From assembly GCA_964609025.1 (NCBI GenBank), contig CAZSQM010000010.1:25098-89097 (forward strand): a stretch of DNA of 64,000 nt, written 5' to 3'. The notes under the pieces were generated by a model that saw nothing but the letters and a program-made list of their open reading frames with translations, had not been told where the DNA came from and did not search any database. Below are positions 27,161 through 35,302 of the stretch, in pieces. The stretch comes from SIG307 sp964609025 (lineage in GTDB: Bacteria; Bacillota; Clostridia; Lachnospirales; Lachnospiraceae). Position numbers and translations under genes: made by a program. Position 1 is the stretch's first letter. The number at the start of each line of letters is the position of its first letter.

Positions 27161-27427
27161 ACTCCGTAATCCTCCTGTGTATTTTCGGCGCAACCTTCCC
27201 TCTCTGTCATGCCTTTACAAATCGTATAAATAAAAACGCAGGGATATAAAATGCAATCAATGCATGTGATAAAAGACTGTTCTTGAAAAAATAGAAACTT
27301 TCGTATAAAATTCGATACACCCGTTGCACATATTATGACATATTTCGCAGCAAATGTAAATACCTTTTTCTAAGGAAATGTAACTTGCAGCCGCCAAAAC
27401 CGCTCACTTTACCTTTTCCCGCATATT
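27161..27427. other. Intergenic DNA upstream of the vWA gene
   Basis: AT-rich, about 270 bases. It must contain the promoter of the vWA operon, but I cannot choose one confidently: the candidate -10 boxes (TATCCC, TATTTA) are weak. No repeat or RNA is seen. Confidence 0.4.
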
Positions 27428-27760
27428 ATGGTAAAGAGAACACTCACCCACGGACGGTTCAACCATATGGAACATCTTGAAAACTTTCAACCAAATGACA
27501 ATTTCTCCTTCCGCGACAACCTTCGCGTTACGGACGCCGTAATACAAAGCATTACAACAAACCGCGGCACAACCTTTGTCACAATTGAATATGACGACTG
27601 CTCTTCCTGCCGCAGCAAGACACAGATAACCCGCAATCGCCGGGGTCTTCTACCGGCGAACCCAAACCATGCCTTCTCTGTGCATTCCCGCCCCTTTGGC
27701 AAAACGCACCGCCGCCTCCGCCGCAGCATCGTATTGCACCTCGGTTTCCAGATGTTCTAA
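27428..27760 (+). CDS. Doubtful small protein, possibly with a lost C-terminus
   Basis: Codons 14-68 look protein-like (ENFQPNDNFSFRDNLRVTDAV, TNRGTTFVTIEYDDCSSC). After that the frame runs antisense into the 3' end of the sugar isomerase gene and loses protein character. No ribosome binding site is visible before either ATG (27428 or 27467). Most likely a fragment of a small gene whose end was replaced by the neighbouring unit, or a chance frame. Family not recognised. Confidence 0.3.
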   Translation: MVKRTLTHGRFNHMEHLENFQPNDNFSFRDNLRVTDAVIQSITTNRGTTFVTIEYDDCSSCRSKTQITRNRRGLLPANPNHAFSVHSRPFGKTHRRLRRSIVLHLGFQMF

Positions 27761-28516
27761 CATCGCCGGGGTGTCCGGCGGCAGGCCTGCAATCTCGTCC
27801 ATCAGCACGGCATACTCCATTCCTCCGGTACCTAACGGCACCTCGCGAAACGCCACCGTCAGAGAATCCTCCTCCAGCGCAATATCCTTTAAATGCAGCG
27901 TTACAATCTTCTCCTTCAACAGCGAAAACGTTTCCCGGATAAATGCGCCGTTTTCAAAAAAACGCTTCGGATGATTCATCGTATTGCAAATATCCAGATG
28001 AACCGCCGCTTCCTCTCGATCTACCGCTTTTAAAAACCGCAGATAAGCCTCCGGAGAATCCAGAAAATAATACGGCATCATTTCAAAGGACAGCTTCGTA
28101 TGTACCGGCTTTACCGCGTCGATAATACGTCTGCTCACTGCCGCCGCTTCCTCAAAAAAGCGTTCGCCATAGCCCTCCCTGTGGGGTCCGAACCAGGTTT
28201 TTGTCTGCTTCGTTCCTAAGATATTTACGCACGTCGCCGCCTCTAACTCCTCCGCCAAACGAAGCCGCCCAATCATGTACTGTATCTTAGCCTCTGCCTC
28301 TGCCGCATCCGGGTGCAGCGGATTGCACCATGCCCCGACTTCGGCAATGCGGATATCGTACTTTTTCATTGCTGTTTGAAACGCCCGCAGCTCTGCCGGA
28401 CGTTCCAAAGACACCCAGTCCGGACACAACGCCGCGCCAAACCCCTTTTTCACATGTGCCAGCGCGTATTCCTCCGGGTCCGTTCCTTTGCAAAACACAT
28501 AACCGCCTAATCTCAT
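27650..28516 (-). CDS. Sugar phosphate isomerase/epimerase (xylose isomerase-like TIM barrel)
   Basis: A 288-residue member of the AP_endonuc_2 TIM-barrel family. Recognisable features: RIAEVGAWCNP at the N-terminal strand, LSFEMMPYYFLDSPEAYLRFL with the metal-binding Glu, VHLDICNTMNHP with the Asp, VTLHLKDI with the His, and the closing MLEHLETEVQYD. Such proteins isomerise or epimerise keto-sugars; some are 2-keto-myo-inositol dehydratases or phosphatases. Substrate not determinable. AGGAGGG precedes the ATG. Immediately downstream of a truncated FMN-enzyme gene. Confidence 0.85.
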   Translation of the reverse strand: MRLGGYVFCKGTDPEEYALAHVKKGFGAALCPDWVSLERPAELRAFQTAMKKYDIRIAEVGAWCNPLHPDAAEAEAKIQYMIGRLRLAEELEAATCVNILGTKQTKTWFGPHREGYGERFFEEAAAVSRRIIDAVKPVHTKLSFEMMPYYFLDSPEAYLRFLKAVDREEAAVHLDICNTMNHPKRFFENGAFIRETFSLLKEKIVTLHLKDIALEEDSLTVAFREVPLGTGGMEYAVLMDEIAGLPPDTPAMLEHLETEVQYDAAAEAAVRFAKGAGMHREGMVWVRR

Positions 28517-28528
28517 AACCGTTCCCTC

Positions 28529-28846
28529 CTAAACTCTGTGAAGCACCGTCGGGTCAAACTCTTCGTTACTCCCCATCCCGAACCAATGCACCGCACCCGC
28601 CGTTTTTGCGCCTTTGGCATACTGTACCATACCATCCGGCATATCCGGATGAAACGTACCGAGATGCGACAGCGCCGCCGTCATAATCGGCGTCGCAAAC
28701 CGCTGTCCGTAAAGCGTAACCTCCGTATTCGGCACACCGCTGTCCATCAGCCGCATTTCCAAAAGCAGGCTGTCAAAGTAAGCACGGGTGATTTCCTTGG
28801 AGGAGGAAGGGTTGGAAAGGCGAGGGGTAGTTGAATTTTGTGACAT
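28529..28846 (-). pseudogene. Alpha-hydroxy-acid oxidase (FMN-dependent) N-terminal remnant
   Basis: Only 105 residues. They read as the start of the FMN-dependent alpha-hydroxy-acid dehydrogenase family found in Clostridia: ITRAYFDSLLLEMRLMDS, YGQRFATPIMTAALSHLG, AKGAKTAGAVHWFGMGS. The family is normally over 300 residues; the barrel strands with the catalytic residues are absent, and a stop (HRV-stop) comes 12 bases before the isomerase ATG. A deletion probably fused the beginning of this gene to the isomerase unit. AAAGGAGG precedes the ATG at 28846. Confidence 0.8.
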
Positions 28847-28876
28847 AGGAACCTCCTTTTGGTATAGATAGAGCAT

Positions 28877-29266
28877 TTATTGTTTCTCCGTCATCAAACG
28901 CCGCACCACATCCGAATCCGCCGGCAGCCACGCCACCGAATCCAGTTTCTCCTTCGTGAGCCACCGCGCCGCCGCATGCTCCTTAAGCACCGGACTTCCG
29001 GATTTAATTTTACAAAGGAAACAGTCCATGGAAAGGTGAAACTGCGGGTAATCGTACTCCACGGTTTCAAACAACCCGCCCACTTCGATTTCCATATCAA
29101 GCTCCTCTTTGATTTCCCGTACCAGCGCCTCCTCGGGGCTCTCACCGGGCTCCACCTTACCGCCCGGAAACTCCCAACCCCCTTTAAAGTCGCCGTAACC
29201 GCGCTCCGTCGCAAATATTTGATTGTCGTGGAGAATAATTGCCGCCACTACCTTAATTGTTTTCAT
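28877..29266 (-). CDS. Nudix (deoxy)nucleoside triphosphate pyrophosphohydrolase, copy 1
   Basis: A 129-residue MutT-like hydrolase. The Nudix box spans about residues 36-58: Gly36, Glu42, Arg50-Glu51, Glu54-Glu55, with Asp57 in place of the usual Gly. WEFPGGK and FHLSMDCF are typical of the 8-oxo-dGTP/5-methyl-dCTP pyrophosphohydrolase group. It removes pyrophosphate from damaged or modified NTPs. Apart from its last 25 residues it is almost identical to copy 2 at 32291-32674, including the first 25 or so bases upstream of the start. It follows the histidine kinase gene. Confidence 0.92.
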   Translation of the reverse strand: MKTIKVVAAIILHDNQIFATERGYGDFKGGWEFPGGKVEPGESPEEALVREIKEELDMEIEVGGLFETVEYDYPQFHLSMDCFLCKIKSGSPVLKEHAAARWLTKEKLDSVAWLPADSDVVRRLMTEKQ

Positions 29267-29328
29267 AGAAACCTCCGTGTATCCTGCAAAAAAGACTCAG
29301 CCGTATAAGAACACCTTGAAATTATATT

Positions 29329-31695
29329 TCAGGTAGTTGCATTTTCAAGATATGTCTCCACTTCGGACACCACTCTCTCATATATTTCCATAAATTCTTC
29401 ATGGTGCTCCTGTACATAGGTTACATTATTGTCAATCTTTAATGCAAGTTCTAACTGCTTTGCCATTTCCGATACCTGCATTGCACCGATATTAGCCAGA
29501 TTCGTCTTAACAGCATGAACCTTGATACGATACTTTTCAAAATCAGACTCCTCATAATAACCCCTCAGCTCCATATCAGAGTGTGCATTCAAAAATGTCC
29601 GAAGCATTTCCCTGTAAAATTCCTCATCACCCAGACAAAATGTTCTTCCCTTTTTCCAATCCACGAGACTATTTTCTGTCTGTGACGCTTCGACATGTTT
29701 TGCAACCTCAACATCTCGTCCGGCTTCAACAGGACTTTCTTCTTTTTGTCCCATATCAGTCTTCGACACTAACTCTTTCGGAAGATATTTCCGAATCATT
29801 TTTTCAAGCTTTGCAGCAATAATCGGCTTTGAAAGATAATCACAAAATCCCTCCTGCAAAAACATTTCCCTTGCACCGGAAACCGCGTTAGCAGTTAATA
29901 TAATGATGGCTGCATCCTTACTTAAATTAGCTTTCAGTTCTCTGGACTGCCTTAAGACTTCCACACCATCCATTTCCGGCATCTGATAATCCATAAAAAT
30001 GATGTGATATGCTGTTCGCTCCATTCGTGCAAGGCATTCTTTTCCACTCATTGCAGTATCAATCTGCATACCATGATTCTTAAGGAGTCCCAAAAAGACC
30101 TTTAGATTCATCTCATTGTCATCTACAACAAGGATTTTGGCATCCGGAGCATAAAACTGCTCGGCAGAAATATGAACCTCACCCTTTTCTTTTTCATAAT
30201 ATTTCTGTATATTCTCTCCGATGACCTCATCATCCAGTTGCTTCTGTTCCAGATAAAAATAGAAATCAGAGCCCTCCCCATAAATACTTTCCACCTCCAG
30301 ACGACTTCCCATCAGGTTCAACAGACACATGGTAATGGAAAGACCAAGGCCTGTACCTTCAATATTTCTGTTTCTACTTTCATCTACACGCTGAAAAGAA
30401 TCAAACAACCGTCCAATATCTTCTTCCTTAATGCCGATACCGGTATCCTTTACCGATACAAATAATTGTACCGCTTCTTCCGAAACCTTCTTTCCCGATA
30501 CCGTAAGTATCACTTTTCCCTTCGGTGTATATTTGACCGCATTTGTAAGAATATTGGTAATAACCTGTCTGATTCTTACTTCATCTCCGTGCAAATGTAC
30601 AGGAGTATTCGGTTCAATCTTTAATTCAAGCTGCAGTTTTTTCTCTTCCGCTCTTGAGCGAATCATTTCTATCGTCTCACTCAGCATAATGCCCAAATCA
30701 TAGTCAACCGGAATAATATCCATCTTGCCGCTTTCAATTTTGGAAAAATCCAGTATATCATTAATCAGAGAAAGCAGCATACTTCCTGCCCGCTTTATAT
30801 CCGTAGCATACTCAAGTATTTTCGGACTGTCACTTTCTCTTAAAATCATCTCGTCCATTCCCAGCACCGCATTAATCGGTGTCCGTATTTCATGACTCAT
30901 ATGAGCCAGGAAATCTGATTTTGCACGATTCGCTTCCTGCGCAATTTCCTTTGCTTTTTCGGCTTCCTCTTTCGCCTTCTCTGCTACATTCTTCGTTGCG
31001 CTCAATTCTTCAATTGTAATTACAAGCTTCTGATAATCCGGGGTTTCCATCGTAAACAGCATCATCATAAGTCCCAGTGAACTCATAAACAGTGCCAGAA
31101 GTACATCCGGGAAAAAGAACATCTGAAGCACCACACCGGAAAGCTGAAAAAACACAAAAAGAAAAATGGAAATTCTCTGCCATGCCCGAAATTTTCGGAA
31201 GTTGTAAAGCAGGATGACCGAAGAGCATAGGACAAAATAGCTTGGAATCGCATAGATAGCAAGATAAACCGAACCCTTTACGTACAGCCCCTCTGTACTA
31301 AAAGAGAACAAAAATCCCGTAAACATATTCACGAAAAGCACTACAACATAAGCGCAAACGAGAAGCTGATGAAACCGAACGAATTTACGCTTCTCATTAT
31401 CCCCATATACATACAATATGCTATAATACATAACCTGATATCCTAAAACAGCAACCGCAACAAAATACAGTGTACTCAGTATAGTATTCAACGGTATCGG
31501 GATAAAGCGTGCATAGCTGATTGTAATGGCTGACGTCACATCCAGAACGGTTGCAATTAATCCCAACCAGGTAAGTTTCCGAAATTCTTTATTCAACTTT
31601 GAATTTGTATCATACTGCAATCTAATAAAGAAAAGCAGAATTACCAAAAAGATACTGGAAGCTACTTCATAAGAAACATTATATTGTAAAGACAT
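29329..31695 (-). CDS. Hybrid sensor histidine kinase with receiver and Hpt domains
   Basis: A 788-residue membrane sensor. Seven or so membrane helices (1-215), a coiled coil (225-260), and a HisKA domain with the phospho-acceptor His268 (SHEIRTP). The HATPase domain has NILTNAVKYT (N box) and GTGLGLSI (G2 box). The receiver domain (about 518-640) has its Asp in IIFMDYQMPEMDG, and a C-terminal Hpt domain has HAVKTN near 737. The membrane part resembles small-molecule sensing 7TM modules; ligand unknown. It starts 11 bases after a stand-alone response regulator and probably phosphorelays to it. Confidence 0.93.
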   Translation of the reverse strand: MSLQYNVSYEVASSIFLVILLFFIRLQYDTNSKLNKEFRKLTWLGLIATVLDVTSAITISYARFIPIPLNTILSTLYFVAVAVLGYQVMYYSILYVYGDNEKRKFVRFHQLLVCAYVVVLFVNMFTGFLFSFSTEGLYVKGSVYLAIYAIPSYFVLCSSVILLYNFRKFRAWQRISIFLFVFFQLSGVVLQMFFFPDVLLALFMSSLGLMMMLFTMETPDYQKLVITIEELSATKNVAEKAKEEAEKAKEIAQEANRAKSDFLAHMSHEIRTPINAVLGMDEMILRESDSPKILEYATDIKRAGSMLLSLINDILDFSKIESGKMDIIPVDYDLGIMLSETIEMIRSRAEEKKLQLELKIEPNTPVHLHGDEVRIRQVITNILTNAVKYTPKGKVILTVSGKKVSEEAVQLFVSVKDTGIGIKEEDIGRLFDSFQRVDESRNRNIEGTGLGLSITMCLLNLMGSRLEVESIYGEGSDFYFYLEQKQLDDEVIGENIQKYYEKEKGEVHISAEQFYAPDAKILVVDDNEMNLKVFLGLLKNHGMQIDTAMSGKECLARMERTAYHIIFMDYQMPEMDGVEVLRQSRELKANLSKDAAIIILTANAVSGAREMFLQEGFCDYLSKPIIAAKLEKMIRKYLPKELVSKTDMGQKEESPVEAGRDVEVAKHVEASQTENSLVDWKKGRTFCLGDEEFYREMLRTFLNAHSDMELRGYYEESDFEKYRIKVHAVKTNLANIGAMQVSEMAKQLELALKIDNNVTYVQEHHEEFMEIYERVVSEVETYLENATT

Positions 31696-31706
31696 ACGCC
31701 GGCCTC

Positions 31707-32069
31707 CTATTTACAAAACTCCTCCACACGTTCATACAATTTTATTGGAAGGATTGGCTTTTTCACGAACCCCTGCACCGCATACTCTCCGTTTGCTACC
31801 GCTTCTTCCATATCTTCGGAAGCAGACAAAAAAAGCACCGGCAGCTCCGCAAATGCCTGTCTTGACCGGATTGCCTCCAATGTTTCAATACCACTCATTT
31901 CCGGCATTTCCACATCCAAAAGAACCAAATCCACTGATTCCTCCTGTAAAATTGCAAGTGCTGCCCGACCCGAATCTGCCTTTTTCACCTCGTAATCCTT
32001 CTTCTTAAGAAGCATTTCTGCCATTCTCAAATTCATTGCATCATCATCTACAACTAAAATACTTTTCAT
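31707..32069 (-). CDS. Stand-alone response regulator (receiver domain only)
   Basis: About 120 residues, a single REC domain: acidic pocket VVDDDAM at 6-12, phospho-acceptor Asp52 in LLDVEMPEMSG, switch Ser in FLSASED, and Lys in VKKPI. There is no output domain, so it acts as a CheY-like diffusible receiver or phosphorelay intermediate for the hybrid kinase. GGAGGAGG is placed for either ATG at 32075 or ATG at 32069; the latter gives the usual MKSILVVDD start. Confidence 0.9.
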   Translation of the reverse strand: MKSILVVDDDAMNLRMAEMLLKKKDYEVKKADSGRAALAILQEESVDLVLLDVEMPEMSGIETLEAIRSRQAFAELPVLFLSASEDMEEAVANGEYAVQGFVKKPILPIKLYERVEEFCK

Positions 32070-32255
32070 ATCCATATCCTCCTCCACAATGAGCAAAAGC
32101 TTCAAGACGTACTCTGCGATTGCTTTCTCTTTACACTTTCCATTGGCATCAATTATAACATAGTATGTATCCAGCTATCTATCAATAGAATAACACAGAC
32201 GTGGTTCTTTTACCACAAGAAATTACAAAATCTTTCATGTAGCACACCTCCAAAG

Positions 32256-32292
32256 TAAAAAATAGAGCGCCGTCAAAACGACGCCCTGCGCT
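32256..32292 (-). terminator. Terminator after Nudix copy 2
   Basis: On minus AGCGCAGGGCGTC, GTTTT, GACGGCGCT followed by CTATTTTTTAC. The hairpin begins at the stop codon of the Nudix gene. Confidence 0.7.
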
Positions 32293-32674
32293 ATAGCTTC
32301 TTTAACCGCTCAATCAGCCCCTCATCTGCCGGAAGCCACGCCACTGAATCCAGTTCCTCCTTCTTAAGCCACTTTGCAGCCGCATGTTCTAAAAGAACCG
32401 GTGTACCGGACTTAATTTTACAAAGAAAACAGTCCATGGAAAGGTGAAACGCCGGATAATCATACTCCACTGTCTCAAACAGCTCTCCCACCTCAACCTC
32501 CATGGCGAGCTCTTCTCTGATTTCCCGTACCAGCGCCTCCTCGGGGCTCTCACCGGGCTCCACCTTGCCGCCCGGGAACTCCCAGCCGCCTTTAAAGTCA
32601 CCGTAACCGCGTTCCGTCGCAAATATTTGATTGTCGTGGAGAATAATTGCCGCCACTACTTTAATTGTTTTCAT
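32291..32674 (-). CDS. Nudix (deoxy)nucleoside triphosphate pyrophosphohydrolase, copy 2
   Basis: A 127-residue paralogue of the protein at 28877-29266, with the same start, Nudix box (Gly36, Glu42, Arg50-Glu51, Glu54-Glu55) and FHLSMDCF motif. It differs mainly at VEVGELFETV and in the last 25 residues. The upstream bases including the GGAGG site are also shared with copy 1, so a segmental duplication is the simplest origin. It stands between the two-component genes and the retron. Confidence 0.92.
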   Translation of the reverse strand: MKTIKVVAAIILHDNQIFATERGYGDFKGGWEFPGGKVEPGESPEEALVREIREELAMEVEVGELFETVEYDYPAFHLSMDCFLCKIKSGTPVLLEHAAAKWLKKEELDSVAWLPADEGLIERLKKL

Positions 32675-32830
32675 AGAAACCTCCGTGTATCTTGCAAAAA
32701 CAGTGAATATACCTCACATCATATCCTGCACTTCGAATCATTGTCTCCAATCGCTTCCCTGTCTTCTACATATCAATGTTCGTATACATGACAAAATCAC
32801 CCCTTTGAGTCACTTCTCATCTCAACGTAT

Positions 32831-34015
32831 TTACTGATACTCTAACTTGAATAGCTCATCTAATTGCTTTAAGAAATACTGTCCCTCATCTTGTTCGATC
32901 ATGTTTATATAATACGCCTTACCATATAAATATTCCCGAAAATTTACCGCGTCATCTCTTCCTATGGCTCGGAGATGCTGAGATATCCCATATTTGTTAC
33001 AATAATATATTTCTTGACGTAGCTTCTTCTTATATGCATTTGGAACTCTCAGTCTGTCATTTACTAATAAACCTGTTACGATTTTTCGATAATTATCTTT
33101 CATAACATGTGTTTTCTTTTCATTAATCAAAAAGCCCTCTTTTCCAAGTATCTCCTTAACTTCCACAATATACTTTTCTATATTCGAATCATTTGTGGAA
33201 AACGTAAGATCATCTGCATAACGAGTATAAGTAAGCCCCTCTTTTTCCACTAATCTCAATAATTCTGCATCAATTCTCTGAAATACAATATTGGATAAGG
33301 CAGGACTTGTTGGCGCTCCTTGTGGTAACCTCCCAGCATATGTACATATTTCACATAACTTATTCGTCACTGGTTCGGAGTAGCCCAACATCATAAATAC
33401 AGTTCGTACCTGTTCAATCGTAATCGATGGAAAGAAATTTTCAATATCTAAACATAAAATCTCCTTTTTCCTAACATGTGGTTCTGCATTTGTTTTTATA
33501 GATTTCCCTTTAACAAACCCATGAACACAGCTTCCCATCGGAACCTTATCCAAAATATTTCTCACAATCCACCTTTGGCGTTCCTTTAGCTTTACACTCG
33601 GTGCACAGATTGTGCGTTCTTTATCGTCTCTATATTTACAAAAAAGATGATACGCATTTAAATCAACACTCTCTAGATTTAGAAGCTCATTTAATTGATT
33701 GACATTATCTATTTTCGGCATTCCAAAATCGTTATATTCCCCTTCATATATCATTTTACCGTCAAAATCATTTTCCTTATCTTTGACCCAAATATTCCAT
33801 GACTGTACTTGTTCGACTTTCACCTTATCAGTTATGCATAAAGTATTCTCTTGCTCTTCTGGACTAAAATAACCTCTTTCATACAAATTACAGATACAAT
33901 CAGCCAACTGAACCAGCGGCTCATTCACTACTTTCTGAATTTCATACAAATCTACTCTATGAAACTTATTAATATATGATAAAACAATTAACTCATTCGC
34001 CTTCATCACAGTCAT
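32831..34015 (-). CDS. Retron reverse transcriptase
   Basis: A 394-residue RT. Residues 1-65 form a predicted helical, winged-helix-like extension. The RT part shows the retron hallmarks: NAYH at 120-123 (region X, NAxxH), the first catalytic Asp in CLDIENFFPSI (188-198), PQGAPTSP (231-238), the YADD active site (266-269) and VTGLLVN (313-319, region Y, VTG). It reverse-transcribes the msd part of the RNA encoded at 35043-35190 to give msDNA. It overlaps the PRTase-like gene by 23 bases. An alternative ATG three codons later (34006) has a better spaced GGAG. No maturase or endonuclease domain, so not a group II intron RT. Confidence 0.93.
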   Translation of the reverse strand: MTVMKANELIVLSYINKFHRVDLYEIQKVVNEPLVQLADCICNLYERGYFSPEEQENTLCITDKVKVEQVQSWNIWVKDKENDFDGKMIYEGEYNDFGMPKIDNVNQLNELLNLESVDLNAYHLFCKYRDDKERTICAPSVKLKERQRWIVRNILDKVPMGSCVHGFVKGKSIKTNAEPHVRKKEILCLDIENFFPSITIEQVRTVFMMLGYSEPVTNKLCEICTYAGRLPQGAPTSPALSNIVFQRIDAELLRLVEKEGLTYTRYADDLTFSTNDSNIEKYIVEVKEILGKEGFLINEKKTHVMKDNYRKIVTGLLVNDRLRVPNAYKKKLRQEIYYCNKYGISQHLRAIGRDDAVNFREYLYGKAYYINMIEQDEGQYFLKQLDELFKLEYQ

Positions 34016-35021
34016 TCTCCATCTTCTTCATCTCATACCCATTTTTTTGATTTTTAAGCTTTTGTTCCTTTATAAAGTCTATTCGGGGTCTCACGTACGA
34101 CGAGCGAATAAATAGCGGCACGCTAACTTTCGACGGTCTCCAAAAATTACTTAATGTATTATTGGGAGTATTGTAGAAAAATGAAAGTAAAAATTCACAT
34201 TTCCCAAATCCTAAAATAAAATTCTTATCCGAACCATCTATATTGTTTTTTTGTATTTCTTCCTCGTATTTCCTCACAATTTCTCGATACTCTTCAGCCA
34301 AGTTCTTTTCAAAAATGCCGTCACCATCGTTCCGAAAGCACTTCTCCATTTTCTCGTAAATAAGCACATCCATACCAATTCCTCTTTTATTCAAATCCTT
34401 AATCTTATCATTCACCACTTTTTCATTTGCACAAACAAGAGCAACCACTAATTTCTTTTCAGGATATTTATTCATTTCTAACTCATTATAAACTCTAACT
34501 ATATTTCCGTACATAGTCGTTCCCGTACCAACTACATCATCAAAAAAAACTACAACCTTCCCCTCATTTACAATCCTCTCTTTATTCTTTTGTGTATCAG
34601 CAATAAAATTATCCTTTTTTATCATCCCTATTGTAGATATTTCAAATAGACTTCGTATACTATCCCCACCCGATTGAATGCCGTTCTTCGATGGAAAAGT
34701 AACAAAAAAAACAGACTGCATATCCTGTTCATTACAATAATTATCCTTAATATATTTCACCCAATTAATAAACACTTTTCTCAGCTTGTTTTCTGTATAA
34801 TATCTATATTTCTTAAGCAATTCTAAGAATACTTTTCTATCTTCTTCCCCAAAAGATTGTAACCACTCAAGTATACGCGTTTTAAATACATCCTTTCCAA
34901 TATAATTATCTCTTTTTCTATCATCATCTATATCCAAACTATCAGAAACATATTCATTTATATGCAACCTATTATATTTTTCAAATTCATCTATTGCCTC
35001 ATCAATAAATTCCTCTCTCAT
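33993..35021 (-). CDS. Retron-associated phosphoribosyltransferase-like effector
   Basis: A 342-residue protein. The core has a strand-loop VVVFFDDVVGTGTT at about 156-169, the PRPP-binding signature of type I phosphoribosyltransferases. The N-terminal 100 residues are helical and acidic. The C-terminal part has NNTLSNFWRPS and PLFIRSS motifs, as in PRTase-like proteins of conflict systems. In PRTase-containing retrons this is the presumed toxic effector, held in check by RT and msDNA; here that is inferred from the gene order RNA-PRTase-RT. I start at ATG 35021 with AAAGGTGA upstream; TTG 35027 is an alternative. Confidence 0.82.
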   Translation of the reverse strand: MREEFIDEAIDEFEKYNRLHINEYVSDSLDIDDDRKRDNYIGKDVFKTRILEWLQSFGEEDRKVFLELLKKYRYYTENKLRKVFINWVKYIKDNYCNEQDMQSVFFVTFPSKNGIQSGGDSIRSLFEISTIGMIKKDNFIADTQKNKERIVNEGKVVVFFDDVVGTGTTMYGNIVRVYNELEMNKYPEKKLVVALVCANEKVVNDKIKDLNKRGIGMDVLIYEKMEKCFRNDGDGIFEKNLAEEYREIVRKYEEEIQKNNIDGSDKNFILGFGKCEFLLSFFYNTPNNTLSNFWRPSKVSVPLFIRSSYVRPRIDFIKEQKLKNQKNGYEMKKMENDCDEGE

Positions 35022-35042
35022 ATTCAATCACCTTTCTTTGGT

Positions 35043-35190
35043 AAAAAAAAAGCAGCTACCATGCGGCATGTCATCTTTAGATGACATAACTTCTTTGTAG
35101 AGCGAAGCGACAACAAAGAAGTTAATGTAATATAAAGAGTTAGTACCGTTGTCTTTAGAGGCGACTCGCACTCATCCTAGCTGCTTATTT
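35043..35190 (-). ncRNA. Retron msr-msd RNA
   Basis: Read on minus, the RNA begins with a1 (AAGCAGCTA, 35186-35178) and ends with the matching a2 (TAGCTGCTT, 35058-35050), AT-rich pairing extending both. In the msr part, hairpins are GAG(T)GCG/CGCCTC and TAAAGA/TCTTTA. In the msd part a 15-bp stem with one bulge pairs ACATTAACTTCTTTGT with ACAAAGAAGTTATGT, and a perfect 8-bp hairpin ATGTCATC/GATGACAT follows. This is the full arrangement of a retron RNA, lying directly upstream of the effector and RT genes. The branching G is probably just after a1. Confidence 0.87.
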
Positions 35191-35192
35191 TT

Positions 35193-35220
35193 ATTATATT
35201 CTTTTTTACTTTTTTTGCAA
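35193..35220 (-). promoter_or_regulatory. Retron promoter
   Basis: TTGCAA (35220-35215), 16 bases, perfect TATAAT (35198-35193) on minus. The predicted start, about seven bases on, coincides with the first base of a1. Confidence 0.8.
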
Positions 35221-35302
35221 TACCTATTTTCAAATTGCATTTTATTTTAACTCTTTTCAACCCAAAGGACGCTGTAGCGACTTTACTTGTTTCCTTCATC
35301 TC

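Noticed and set aside
32831..34015. Reverse transcriptase as part of a group II intron or diversity-generating retroelement
   Set aside because: No maturase or endonuclease domain and no intron RNA domains or template/variable repeats; the NAxxH and VTG motifs and msr-msd RNA identify a retron.
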